64,000 nt of DNA from Candidula unifasciata (Eukaryota; Mollusca; Gastropoda; Stylommatophora; Geomitridae): NCBI GenBank assembly GCA_905116865.2, contig CAJHNH020006035.1, positions 146,946-210,945 on the forward strand, written 5' to 3'. The notes beneath the pieces are model-generated. The model was given only the letters and a program-made list of their open reading frames with translations, searched no databases and was not told the DNA's origin. Within the stretch, counting starts at the first letter, position 1; each line of letters starts with the position of its first letter. Of this stretch, positions 1 to 52,170 are shown in pieces. Both the position numbers and the translations under genes were made by a program.

Positions 1-203
1 TCAAAGCTGAGAACAGTTTTGGACCGCGATTCTTTCTCTTTCGATTCTTGCTTCTTTGCTTTCTCTTTAGGTGATTTAAAAGGTATTGCCAGGCCTTCAT
101 TTGCCTCTATGTTTTCGTCTTTAGCTTCATTGTCGTTATCAGAATCCACTCCACAGCCCTTTCTTCTGAAATTTCTCCTAGGCTTCTTGAACATTGACGC
201 CAT
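1..203 (-). CDS. PAXBP1: PAXBP1/GCFC2-like protein, first coding exon (partial, runs off window)
   Basis: Read on the minus strand, an ATG at 203-201 opens a frame of 67 codons that stays open to the window edge. A second in-frame ATG lies at 194-192, so the protein begins MASMFKKPRRNFRRKG. A basic start of the form MF(R/K)K-RR, then an acidic and lysine/glutamate-rich low-complexity stretch, then a TVLSF(D/E) motif at the edge, is the N-terminal layout I know from PAXBP1 and its paralogue GCFC2. Human PAXBP1 likewise begins MFRK and reaches an LLSFQDEE motif after a long linker. These nuclear proteins carry a GCF domain and are linked to spliceosome disassembly and chromatin adaptor roles. 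The GCF domain itself lies outside the window, so PAXBP1 and GCFC2 cannot be told apart. The gene is divergent from HTATSF1. The call rests on a short N-terminal match only. Confidence 0.7.
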   Translation of the reverse strand, partial: MASMFKKPRRNFRRKGCGVDSDNDNEAKDENIEANEGLAIPFKSPKEKAKKQESKEKESRSKTVLSF

Positions 204-964
204 TTTTAGTATCCTGGCTATTTCTACACGGACTCATGTAGACCGATGTTTATACGACGTTGTAACTATTTAAACAATAAACTTATAAATAGATGGTATA
301 ATCCCAAATTGTATAGTGTTGGCTATTTTAAAAATGAATGTGCAAGGTTTTGAAAGAAACGAGATGGTAACGTGAAGAGTGAAGATACGAAACGATGTTT
401 AAACGAGCAAAACAGATCATGAAGTGATTTGCATTTTGACAAGCAGCTAGACTTTTGATTATTTCTTAAGAGTTGAAGGTGACTTAAAAATTAGATTTGT
501 TAATTCAGTTTTTTGAAATAATTAAACCAAATAAAACTATAAACGGCTTTCATTTAAATTTATTTATTGCCATCGGAACTTCACATCAGGATCGGATCAG
601 GTAATCATTACCGTAATGAATTAAAATTATAAATAATAGAGTGTTGGTTCCTGTGCGGCTTTTGTGTGAGCAAAACATAAACAAGAGTAAACCCACCCAC
701 TGCCTCCCCCAAAAGATTTTCGTAAAATAAAAGTAATAATAGTTTTTACTAATGTAAGACTTCCTTCAAAGTCGGAGTGCTCATCACATCAGAATGAGAA
801 TCACTATCAAACAAATATTATGAATAAGTTACATCTGTAAACGGATCATATGTGCACGACATGCAACACTCAGGTTCTGAAGGAAACAACCACCGAGAAT
901 ATGTGCCATATTTTACAGCCGGTGAATCATAATGCAAAGAAGAAGAATAACAAATTTAAAATGT
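204..964. promoter_or_regulatory. Upstream region of the PAXBP1-like gene, possible divergent promoter
   Basis: This AT-rich stretch lies directly upstream of the PAXBP1-like ATG and must hold its 5' UTR and promoter unless there is an upstream noncoding exon. I see no convincing TATA box or CpG-rich core. Positions about 640-800 hold a decayed plus-strand copy of dispersed repeat family A (motif acccactgcct, later cttccttc-aagtcg-agtgc), which also occurs at about 6.3, 7.9, 9.4, 49.8 and 59.2 kb. The role is inferred from position only. Confidence 0.3.
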
Positions 965-1857
965 CACAATTTTGGGCTCTACTGGCAAATTTGGCCGGTA
1001 AGCTGGACTGCTTCGGCCGGCTTAGTGGGAGTTATGTCCCTTCGCGTCCCTTCGCCAAACTCAAAACAAGTCGCGGAAAAAGTCACGAATCAAATGACAT
1101 ACTTACCTATCATCATCCGGGTGCGTGTAGGGCTGCGTAGGGTTGCGTCTAGGGTTACCTATCATCATACGGTTGTGCGTAGGGTGTCTATCATCATCAT
1201 ACTGTTGCGTGTAGGGATGCGTATTGTGTCTATCATCATCATCATACGGTTGTGTATAGGGTTGCGTAGGGTGTGGGTTAGGGGTAGAGGTAGGGGTAGG
1301 GTTAGAGTTAGATGATGTGAAAATATTCACGTAGGAGGTGGAAATACTGGCCGACAATCTGATACTTGTGGGAGTGGCTCCACTGGAAGTGTGCCAAATA
1401 TGACGGCAATAGCGCGCGGCTGGTGCCCAATCGGTGGCGAATTGTCCGTGTCAGTAGCATCCACCGTCCGTCGACTGTTTGCGCGTGCATGCGACTGTGC
1501 GCGATTGTAGGGAACTACAGCGTCACAATTGTCACATCTAACGCTACACTAAACCCTAACCCTACACCTAAACCCTAAACGCTAACCCTAACCCCTAACC
1601 CTACCCCTCATCTATCTTATGCAAACATCCAACCCTACACGCAATAAGCAGCCCTACACGCAACCGTAGGACGATGATAGACACCCTACGCAACCCTACA
1701 CGCACCCGGATGATGATAGGTAAGTATGCCGTTTGATTTGTGACTTTTTCCGCGAGTTGTTTTGAGTTTGGCCAAGGGACATAACTCCCACTAAGCCCCG
1801 CTAAGCCGGCCGAAGCAGTCCAGCTTACCGGCCAAATTTGCCAGTAGAGCCCAATTT
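965..1857. repeat. Foldback element: long inverted repeats with telomere-like inner ends
   Basis: The left arm (about 967-1200) and the right arm (about 1658-1855) are near-exact reverse complements. Both outer ends carry a block running from gggctctactggcaaatttg through ccggccgaagcagtccagct and its complement. By eye they match at roughly 90% or better, with a few small indels. Inside each arm are GCGTAGGGTTGCG/TATCATCAT repeats, then degenerate telomere-like tracts: TTAGGG/TAGGGG variants at about 1263-1315 on the plus strand and CCCTAA variants at about 1551-1612. A unique loop of about 235 bp (1316-1550) separates them. There is no transposase ORF. The layout fits a nonautonomous foldback or MITE-like DNA element. 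I could not find a clear target-site duplication. Confidence 0.75.
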
Positions 1858-2837
1858 TGATTTATTTTATTTGAGATATTGCATTTTGTTTGTGATAGCT
1901 CATATCAGATGAAAATAAATGGATGTCGTTAGAACAGACCCTTACACAAATGTCCAATATGAAAAAATGTGAAATCATCAGTTCCTTTCATTGCTGCCTT
2001 TCCTTCCTAAAAAATTGTGATGAGGCTGTTTGACCCCAGACATGTCATCATAATAGGTGCTGTGTTAATAAAAGTGAGTCCTTGTCATTGACTCATAGCC
2101 TGACTGTTTGCAGAAGGGAAGAAAATAATAACTACCTACTGCATAAAAGTAAAAACTTCACAACCAATTTCTGCATTAGAGGAGTCCGAGAATCAGAACT
2201 AATTACTGCAAAAGTCAAAGAATCAGAACTAACCTACTGCCTCAGAGTTAGACAATTAGCTAATGCATGAAAGTTCAAAATTCAGAACTAAACTCAGGTC
2301 AGGGTAAGTTATTGTGTTGTTCATCCTCAGTAATTTAAGCTTTTGAAATAAATACCTTCATAGATTATATGAGCATTTCCTTACCCTTCTGTATATGGGT
2401 TTTCACAAGAAATCTCTCAAGCTGTCTATTCATATCACATTTTTCATATCCTGGATATGTTTTTTGTATCACATTTGACATCACTTTATGTTGAGCATTC
2501 CTATGGGTGCACAATCCTCCAATGCAGCAGCCACGTCAAGGTACATCTACGGATTGTTCCAGTGAAGAGTTGGTTATAATGGCTCCTTCTTTACCTTGAT
2601 GGCCGCATAGACATGCTTCAGGGCATAGATATATTGATAGCAGGAGTTTAAGAGTAAAGGCAACTCCAATTCCTAATAAGATTTTGAAAAGTAAAATGTA
2701 AAACCTGAGAAAAGCTTTATGCAAACAAATATAACACAAGTTTTTTTTTTGTCAGAACAAGCAAAACAGGGGAAAATTAGTTTGTTTGTCATTTTGATTT
2801 AATTAGAATCATAATAAATGCATTTGCTTTATTTTAG
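1858..2837 (+). other. Region upstream of the HTATSF1 start codon; probable 5' UTR intron
   Basis: The HTATSF1 ATG directly follows a good splice acceptor (tttgctttattttag, ending 2837). The coding start therefore lies at or just inside the start of an exon, and a noncoding 5' exon should lie upstream. A strong donor, GTAAGT at 2304-2309, is one candidate for its end, but nothing shows that it is used. Short imperfect repeats of a gaatcagaactaa motif occur at about 2190-2300. There is no other recognisable gene. Confidence 0.3.
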
Positions 2838-43850
<41,013 letters not shown>

Positions 43851-43859
<9 letters not shown>

Positions 43860-44950
43860 GATGAGCGTGGTTTATTAGATGCAGGGAAAGATTCTTAGGG
43901 TTAGGGTGGTTTATTGGATGGGGAAGATTCATGAGGTAGGGGTGGTTCCTGGGATGTGGGGAAGATTCATGAGGTAAGGATGGTTCCTGGGATAGGGGAA
44001 GATTTATGAGATGGGGGAAGATTCATAAGGTAAGGATGGTTCATAGGCTGGTGGAAAATTCATGAGGTAAGGATGGTTCATGGGATGGGGGAAGATTCAT
44101 GAAGTGAGGATGAGATGAGGGAAGATTCATGAGTTGAGGATGGTTCATGGGATGGGGAAAGATTCATGAGGTGAGGATGGGTTGTTCGATGGGGAAGATT
44201 CATGAGGTAAGGGTGGTTCGTAGGATAAGGGAAGATTCATGAGATAGGGATGTTTCATGTCATGGGGGAGATTGAGATTAGCATGGTTCATTGGATGGGA
44301 TTAGATTCATGAGATAAGTGTAGTTCACTGGATGTGAGAAGATTCTTAAGGTCAAGGTAGTTCATGGTATGAGGGGAGGGGGGGGAGATTCATGAGAATA
44401 GTGTGGTTCATGGGATAGGGAAAGATTCATGAGATGAGGCGTAGCTGATGGGATGGGGTGGGGAATCATTTTTAAGGTGAGAGAGGCTCATGAGATGGTG
44501 GAAGATTCTTGAGGTGAAGATGGTTTGAGTGATGGTGGAAAATTCACAAGATGAGGATGGTTTGGAGGATTGGAAAGTTTTACAAGATGAAGTTGGTGCA
44601 TAGGATGAAGGAACTAATAATGCTTCATGGGTTGGGAAAGATTCAGGAAGTAGAATGGTTAATGTGATTAGTATGATTCACAAGACGAGGGTAATTCCTG
44701 GCATAGCGAAGTTTCACAAGTAAGGATGGTTTGTGTGATGGATTAAGATTTGTAAGATGAGGATGTGTTATATGATGGAAATAACTAATGTGATGAAAGA
44801 AGATTCATAAGGTGAGGATTGTTCATGAAATAGGGAGAAATTTATGACTTGGGACTGATTCCTAGGATGGGAAAAATTAATAAAGTGAGAATATGTCTTT
44901 GGATGGGAAGGATTCATAAGGTAAGAATGATTGATGAAATGGGCAGCAAC
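43851..44950 (+). repeat. 37-bp minisatellite at the 3' end of HTATSF1
   Basis: Decayed tandem units of gaggtaaggatggttcatgg + gatgggggaagattcat (37 bp), roughly 25-30 copies. The gene's gattcgTGAgatgag at 43851 matches the unit's gattcaTGAggtaag, so the array begins over the stop codon. If transcribed it forms the proximal 3' UTR. Position 44879-44884 is AATAAA. Confidence 0.9.
44879..44884 (+). promoter_or_regulatory. Candidate HTATSF1 polyadenylation signal
   Basis: AATAAA about 1.0 kb after the stop, near the end of the minisatellite. Chosen only by motif and position; other AT-rich sites follow (aattaaat near 45101). Confidence 0.2.
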
Positions 44951-46050
44951 ATCTTTTGACAGAATGTCATATACATTCTTACTCTGTTTCAGCCTAACTT
45001 TAGAAGATGTTCATAGATGTCATCTGTAAAAGTGCATAGACATGTTTTTGTGAACTTTATAAATATCCTCAAACAGTTTACCTCAAAACATGTCTTGAGG
45101 AATTAAATATTATTGTAGTTTTGTTGTTATTGTGTGTAATCAGTAGTCATATCAGTGGAAATTGTGACATGATTGTCACAGTAGAAGCAGAGTGACATGA
45201 TTGTTACAATGCAAGTGCAGTGGAGTGTCAGCTTTAATTACTGACAGAATATCCTGTCGGTCTGCCACTGTGTTTTTTTTTTTTTCACTTGGTATCTCTA
45301 AACCCCCTATAGTTCCACAGAACAAAATTTCAAGTGTCCATTGTATCATTTCTTTTATTTAAAACAAAAAGAACTCAGCCTTAGAATGCAATTCTGATTC
45401 CAAGTCTTATATGTATATATATGTATAAGAATATATATATATAGAGAGCAAGTTCTTCAGTATAGCTGTGAAAAGGTCTCTGGCAGAACTTCAGAAATAA
45501 TTGGAGACAACAGATCTTCGTTTTTTGGGACCACTGATCTAGACAGATTTAACCAAAGGTAAACAGATCTTTACCTGTTTCTTTAGATATAAATTGTTTG
45601 TTGGTTTTGTTTACTACCATATGGGCTTATATTGTCTGGGCAACCACTAGTATCAACAGTTGTATGTCAGAGAAGATGGTGCTACATTAGACAAATCCTG
45701 AGAAGAATACACCAGAGAATCACCAAACAGGCATTACAGTAGGAAATAAACGGATTAAGGAGGTGAGGACGCACAAAAGTAACCATAAGACGAATGTTGA
45801 CGAGAGCTGCTGAACTAGATTCCATCCTTGATATTGAACTGATTGGACGGAACGGAATGGAGGAATAGAGTGTAAGCCCTATGTGACATACAATAGCACA
45901 ACAGGATAATGAATGAGTGAATATGGGCTTAAACATTATACCATTTGGGGAACTTCTCCTTTATCTCGACCATGCATGGTATGAAAGGATCAGGATGAGA
46001 TGGTGTTGGGCTTATAATCTGCTCTTTTCAGTTTTTAATCTCCCATGGGA
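44951..46050. other. Probable 3' UTR or downstream flank of HTATSF1
   Basis: AT-rich with a (TA)n stretch near 45410-45442. No coding gene. A frameshifted minus-strand frame at 45682-45936 shows no family motif I recognise. Confidence 0.4.
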
Positions 46051-46057
46051 TTTGTAA

Positions 46058-46262
46058 AGGAGCGACTGGCGGAACGGTTAGAACGCTGGGCTTCCAAGCG
46101 TGAGACCGGGTTCCAATCCTCTGTAAGGCTGGGGATTGTTTTGTCGGGGGCGAAATAAAATCCTCACCTGCACAGTGGTGGCGACAGCACTAGCCATGTG
46201 GCCGTAAAACCTCAGGCTCAAAGATCCCTGTTGTCTACCCCGCAAAAGTGGTAATAATAATA
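46058..46262 (+). repeat. tRNA-derived SINE (family C), well preserved
   Basis: Head gagcgactggcggaacggtt, agaacgctgggcttccaagc, gtgagaccgggttcc (A and B boxes). Body: tcctcacctgcacagtggtg, gcgacagcactagccatgtg. Ends in (AAT)n. Related copies at 4470 and 32460. Confidence 0.85.
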
Positions 46263-46309
46263 AAGACAGTTTATTGGATTTGTGAAGTACTTCATTTGCA
46301 CCTGTTTAC

Positions 46310-46470
46310 CGCATTTATGTGAGAAGGCTAGGTGTCTGATCTCACTACCCAGTGGAACATATGATATCATTACAAACCATTGGTTGGTATAAATATGTCT
46401 AGCCCCATGCTGGGATTGAAACCCAGCAGCTCTTGAGCATGAGGCAGATAACCTAATCATGCACCCCCTC
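46310..46470 (-). repeat. tRNA-derived SINE (family E)
   Basis: The minus-strand head gaggttatctgcctcatgct-like has a B-box gctgggtttcaatcccagc. The body includes the complement of ctgggtagtgagatcagaca, which recurs in direct orientation at 57330-57490. Confidence 0.65.
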
Positions 46471-46925
46471 CAATTAACTGGTTGTTAATGATGAAGAGAG
46501 GGCAGAAATAAATTTGTTGAAGAAAACTGTTTCTATTCTTTTGCATTTTTTAATCTAATAAATGAGATCAACAATTGTTTATTGCTGTTTTTTAAAAACA
46601 CTTTGTGTATATGTGTGTATGCATGAGAGAGAGAGCATATTTCAATTAACAAAAACCTGAATATATATTTGTTTCTTTTTCTTCTTCTTTTTCTGTGTTC
46701 GCTGTTAAAAGGAAAGTTGGCAGGTTATAATTTACAGCTAAAGTGCAATGTGTGCGCCATTCAGCCTAATACATTTGAGTTTAAAAAACCTTTAATTAGT
46801 CGCCTTTTATGACATGCTTGTTAAGTGTTAGTGAGTCTGTTTTTTCCCTAGCAGGGGGCACCAGATTCCACATATTATATATATATACATGAGTGTGTTT
46901 GTATGTTGAAAACGCATTATCCGTT
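46471..46925. other. Intergenic; decayed family A fragment (minus)
   Basis: 46790-46870 reads aattagtcgccttttatgac, atgcttg...ccctagcagggggcacc, the reverse-orientation family A core. The rest is AT-rich. Confidence 0.45.
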
Positions 46926-46929
46926 AAGA

Positions 46930-48480
46930 TTATTTTTTTTTTTTTTTTTTTTTTTTTTTTGACATTTCATTACAAGTAAACCCACCGGCCCAAAAAAATA
47001 AATTAATAAAATATAAGCATGTGGATAAGCAGTAAAGATAAAAGAATATAACATGAATAAAACCAGAATTAGCATCACTGCACTCGGGACATTTCCACAC
47101 GTGCTCCGTCTCCTTTAGTAACGAACAAAAGAGTTGACATGCTCCAAGTACCGGTTGCAACCAAATTAAAGCCCGCCTAATTTTCAGTATGGAAAAGCCT
47201 CTTAAGCCTCTACTCACCCACCGTTGAATTCAAATTTTTAGTGTATGGATTCCCTATCTGTTCTTTCGCACTGTCCATTTGGTTTCATAGAGCCCTCACC
47301 ACATCCGCTTTATTATTAAGTAGCTCACCGGTGCAGCGGCTAATTTGTGAGCCTATCTCGTTACCTCCTGCACCTGAATATCCTCAACAAAAACAAGATA
47401 AACCTAATTTGTGAGCCTATCTCGTTACCTCCTACACCTGAATATCCTCAACAAAAACAAGATAAACCTAATTTGTGAGCCTGTCTCTTTACCTCCTGCA
47501 CCTGAATATCCTCAACAAAAACAAGATAAACCTAATTTGTGAGCCTGTCTCGTTACCTCCTGCACCTGAATATCCTCAACAAAAACAAGATAAGCCTAAT
47601 TTGTGAGCCTGTCTCGTTACCTCCTGCACCTGAATATCCTCAACAAAAACAAGATAAACCTAATTTGTGAGCCTATCTCGTTACCTCCTGCACCCGAATA
47701 TCCTCAACAAAAACAAGATAAACCTAATTTGTGAGCCTATCTCGTTACCTCCTACACCTGAAAATCCTCAACAAAAACAAGATAAGCTGTTGATCTGGGT
47801 CCCATTAAGTGATGCAGGCCACTATGATCGCAGGAATCCAGTTTAATTTTCATAAGCCTGCTCTATGAGTCTGTTACAATCACAAGTCGGGCTGTGCTAT
47901 TCTCAGAAAGCTGCCGTTACTGTTTCCACCTCCATTTTCATACTGGATGTAGTGAAGTGGTACGCGAGACTATGTTCTCAAGCAGTGTCCATTTACTTGT
48001 CAATAAAACTCCACCCGCTCTTCTTACCTCTCACTACAGACCCATCTGTATATGTTAGAATGTCACCTGTGCGTGGTATTTCATTGATCAGCTCTTGCAC
48101 CGATGCCTGTTTCACCAGCTACCCATTTCCGGCATCCTCGGTTTAAGGTAACTATCACTCCGTGCAGGTCTGTTTTGTTGAGTGGCACTGTAACACATTA
48201 TTTATGATGTTCTGTCTTGTCAGTAGCACAAACAGTTCTGGTCGTGACTTCTGCCTGTGCTATCCAAGAGCCACATTTTTCCAGCCTCTATCCCTTGCTA
48301 TATCCTAAGGCTTCCTGCAGAAGTTGTTCCGTCTGTTGCGACTTTGTGGTATATTTTCGCCTGCCGCATGCACACAATTGACGTGTCTCGTATACACCCC
48401 AAAATGACTCGCATGGATTCATTTTGTATGCGTTCCAACTTCTGTTTTTGGTATGAGATGTCAACAGTTAATAAAAGAAA
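46930..48480 (-). mobile_element. Decayed I-clade (nimbus-like) LINE, 3' part
   Basis: Minus strand, from a T run at 46930 (A tail in element sense). The C-terminus reads HVWKCPECSDANSGF, matching LWECPGCCDVGS of the 51.5-kb copy. Upstream are the RNase H region (now a 64-bp tandem array at 47341-47788), a TDGSV-like segment near 48040, and the post-RT block KQKLERIQNESMRVILGCIR at about 48460-48390. Full of stops and frameshifts. Confidence 0.85.
47341..47788 (+). repeat. 64-bp minisatellite, 7 units, inside the decayed LINE
   Basis: Starts of successive units are 47341, 47405, 47469, 47533, 47597, 47661 and 47725, exactly 64 apart. The unit is taatttgtgagcctatctcg + ttacctcctgcacctgaata + tcctcaacaaaaacaagata + aacc. 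Only a few substitutions differ between units. Confidence 0.97.
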
Positions 48481-48879
48481 AGGGTAATATAAAAGAGACA
48501 TCCTAGAGGAGGAGAAGCAGTGAGAGAACTTCAAATAACAAAACAAAAATAAAGCACTGGTATTAGAAAGAAAGAAACTGAGAAAACGAGCACACTCGAA
48601 GATGGACATTGGTGAGATAGGCAAAAGTTGTTGGACTGGATTCCATACATGATAACGAAAGGATTGCACAGAAAAGAACTGAATGGAGGACTAGGCTTGT
48701 GTTATATTTAATGAAATGACAGGATGACGATACATAAGTTCAAAAGGATATAGTGTGAGTTGCATGTGATGGTAAAGAATATGAATACTTGATCCGTTAC
48801 TTAAGGGTCTATTCTCCACTTGGGGATGAGCGACATAGAAGAAAGTTCAATTAATCATAGTATTATGATTATTATTAAA

Positions 48880-49068
48880 AAGTTAGTTACGGATCCTTTA
48901 CGGGACATTGCAGAACCAAGCTCAGCATTTTTGGCTGTTGTGGTTTTCTAGACAAATTTACGTCCAATAGTTTGCCATTGCTTTCTGGATGGTCAGCTTC
49001 TCGATACCACTGTCGAAACTAACGCAAGGCGCAAGTCCCGCAGCTGGGATCGAACCCGGCACCCTGGC
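48880..49068 (-). repeat. tRNA-derived SINE (family F)
   Basis: Same body and B box (gatcgaacccggcaccctgg) as 40130-40322. Its head end abuts the tail of the next LINE at 49069. Confidence 0.75.
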
Positions 49069-49560
49069 ATTCATTCATTCATTCAGTAGCATGTCCCTCG
49101 CGGAACCTCGCTGCCATAACAACACTCCGGAAAACCTTCCTATCCTGAGCAAGATGTCCTGCGTCTGATACACCCATCTGGAGATCATCTGCCACATCCT
49201 GCACCCATCTTCTCCTTGGCCTTCCTCTTCCTCTCTTCCCAGGCATATACCCCTCCATTATTGTTCTCTCTAGACTTCCATGACGTTTCAAGTGACCAAA
49301 ATATTTCAATTTTCTTTGTTTTATTGTCTTTACTAGCCAACCCTCTTCAATATTCAGCTCTTGAAGTATGGATGCATTTGTTCTTTTCTTTACCCAAGAT
49401 ATTCTTAGAACCTGTCTGTAACATTTATATTCAAATGCATTTATGCGCTGTTCCGCTTGTTTAGTAAGTGTCCAGGTCTCACAGGCGTATGTTGCAATGG
49501 GAAAGATGCATGCTCTTAAAAATCTGGCATTACGAAGATGATTATTATTGCTATTATAAT
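49069..49560 (-). mobile_element. LINE 3' fragment with (TGAA)n tail
   Basis: The minus strand encodes, nearly open, KYFGHLKRHGSLERTIMEGY, PGKRGRGRPRRRWVQDVADD and LAQDRKVFRSVV, ending REGHATE-stop. Upstream (49540-49320) gives ACIFPIATYACETWTLTKQA and an ISWVKKRTN block. The 3' end is (ATTC)n on the plus strand at 49069-49084. It is a post-RT LINE region, 5' truncated. Confidence 0.85.
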
Positions 49561-49564
49561 TATC

Positions 49565-51450
49565 ATTTTATACTAGAGCCCAGATTGAACCAAATAAAGA
49601 TAGACCCACAAACAAACTTGATGAAAAGAAGTAGAGAGGGAAATGGAAAAGCTGTTAAGGGAACGAGATGAGTTACATGTGCTGTCAAATGAAGCAAGAC
49701 TTGGCTGAGGACCTCTGCTCGCTGGGGAATGCAGGCAGGAGAAAAAGTAAGACTGAAATCTTCCCGTATCGTGGACAGATGTCAGAGCAACGCAAAGTAG
49801 AATTAACCAGCCACACATTTTCACAATCACAAACGACAAGTGAACGTTGCAGTTAGAAAGCCCTCATCAGCACACAGCATTAACAGACAATTTCACAGTT
49901 ACAACAAACACGAATACACAAAAATCACACAATTGAAATCTTCACAGGCACCCTAGCCCTGGCAACAGTACGTTTACAGTAATATATATTTGTATTAAAT
50001 ATACAAGTTTTTCGTTCTAGGAGACTGCAGTCTTATAAGTAGTTTCACCCGCACCGTTAGACTTTTTATCGGGTGTCTACAATTTCAGCTTCATTACATC
50101 CTGCTGCTCTTTAGACCACGTTCATCCTTTTATGATTTACAGAAGATAAATCGTGGTTTAGCATCCACTTCCTAACTACAGGAGAGTTCACTCGCGGGAC
50201 ACTAAACAAGCATCGGAAGCGGATGCTGGAAAATACATCAGCCACCTCAGGAAGCCACTGTTGCGACGGGTTTATGATGTGGCAGCGCGTGTGCTCTACT
50301 TCTGCTCAGTGTGGGCTGTCAGGATTGATTCTGCTGTTTCCTACCATGTGCTTTTTGTACAGACCTAGGAAGAAACCCTTTTAAAAACGCTCAGTCCCAT
50401 TTGGTCCTAGGAACAATACTGGCAACTCCAAACTCTGAGTTTCCTAACGGGTCAAATACACAACCCTTGCAGGTAACAAAAATGTTATCAGTTTAGAGTT
50501 TAGAGTCCCTAATTAAACATACGGTATGAACAAAACATAGACCGACAATGAGACTGATTTTTTGTTTAATGGCCAAGATTTTTATTAAAGCCAGACATGA
50601 AGCAAAGCATGTCATCCAAACAGGCACCACAATTCATCTGTGATCTGGCAAGATTGTAACACTGCCCGATCGGCAGACGACAAGTGATCCGCCATTAGGT
50701 TTAGTGTGTGCATGTATGCACTTGATGGTGTACATCCATATACCCCAGGGATTAAAGCTTATAATCATCTTATTCCACGTCATGCATCCAACCTCTTCAT
50801 GACTGGTGTGACTCAAAATAGGATAAGACTGACAGCAAATAGGAAAGACAAAGGAATCGATAACAGAGCACCTAACCACTAATTTCACACCCTCCCCCTT
50901 TCCCCCTTTTTTTCCAATGGTACTATGGTAAAGACTGTTGACGTGATGCGTATAATTCCGGCTAACGGCCAGGTTAGAATCCAACAAGACGGCAACGACG
51001 AGGAATGATTGAAGGGTTTCCCGGCCTCTTTCTCTTCTCTCCTCCCTACCCATTTTAGATGCACTATGAGTACAGCCCCCCCCCCTCCCCCCATCCCCCG
51101 CCTCTACAGAGAGCACTTGAGTCCGGTACCCCAAAAGCTACAACAATCCTCATTGCCGAACATTTGGATCTCAAAGCGTGACCTGGGTATTCCAGTGAGG
51201 GATCTGGTATTTACGTACATCAGAGCCTAGCTACTAACACAAACTAACACAATAACAAATGACGGATAGAATCATTGTGAGGCTTCACTTAACATTTCTC
51301 ACTCATCTCCATGACATGATTAACCCGTTCTTATTGCAGGAAGATAACTATAAGACCACTATGGTCACAAGCGGAATATTTTCACATTCCTGGTCTATCC
51401 AAACACAAAAACTGTTTTCATTACTTTTTGGCAAAGTAAAATACTCAAAA
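49565..51450. other. Intergenic; family A fragment at 49815-49950
   Basis: 49815-49950 shares cacaatcacaaacgacaagt, gaacgttgcagtt and catcagcacacagcat with 59290-59360. The rest has overlapping ORFs without domains. Confidence 0.5.
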
Positions 51451-51473
51451 TCTTTGATTTGATTTGATTTGAT

Positions 51474-52170
51474 TCAAGAACCGACATCACAGCACCCGGG
51501 GCATTCCCATAAGCGCTCCGTCTCCATCTTCAGCAGCCAGCAAAGAGTTCCGATACTAATGGTGCCAGTAGCTTTCTGATTAAATGTCCGTCTTGCCTTT
51601 CCTCTGAGCCTTGAGCTTCTGCCAGAACCTCTCGTCACCCCCAACTGCATCAATCTCACCAAACTGTGGTGATCCATCTGCTCCTCCGCATTGTACACGC
51701 TCTCCCACAAGGCACTAACCACGTCTGCCCTATCATGTAGCAGTATTCCACCAAGTTGTGCAGAGCCAGCGAGTCTGTCCGCCTGTTCATTTCCCAACAC
51801 ACCGGCGTGACCCGGTGAAAAAAATCCAGACAATACTCCTCACTCGTGTCCTCCGCAGCGAAGCATGCCACTCTGCACGAAGCATACCTGTTCTGATCTT
51901 CCTCAGCATGCTTTCTGAATCAGTTACAATTACAATGTGTGTGTGTTTCGTGTTCTCTAGCAAGCGGAAAGCTGCAGTGACCGCCTCCACCTCCATTCTT
52001 AAGCTGGATGTTGTGGGATCATATGCTAGGCTCTGCTGCACCAAACGTCGACCATTATCTTTTGCTAAAAAGCCCCAAGCACTTCTTTTGCCTCTTGACA
52101 CTGAACCGTCTGTGTAAATGGTCAAATCCTCTGAGCGAGCATTATCTTGAATTAATTGCTGAATTTCCAC
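51474..52170 (-). pseudogene. LINE RNase H domain and C-terminal knuckle, frameshifted
   Basis: Frame 52170-51787 begins with LTIYTDGSVSRGKRSAWGF (first RNase H Asp) and includes RMEVEAVTAAFRLL (Glu) and VIVTDSESMLRKI (Asp). The frame shifts at an A/T run near 51815-51822 and continues as SPGHAGVLGNEQADRLA (final His/Asp region) to the stop after WECPGCCDVGS. Confidence 0.85.

Noticed and set aside
1263..1612. True telomere or interstitial telomere fusion site
   Set aside because: The TTAGGG-like tracts are degenerate, short and symmetrically placed within a larger inverted repeat, so they look like part of a mobile element.
46060..46122. Functional tRNA gene
   Set aside because: It has A- and B-box-like sequence but lacks a convincing acceptor stem, continues into a SINE body, and related copies sit at 4.5 and 32.5 kb.
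47341..47788. CRISPR-like array
   Set aside because: Units are contiguous 64-bp tandem copies without variable spacers, inside a decayed LINE in a eukaryotic genome.
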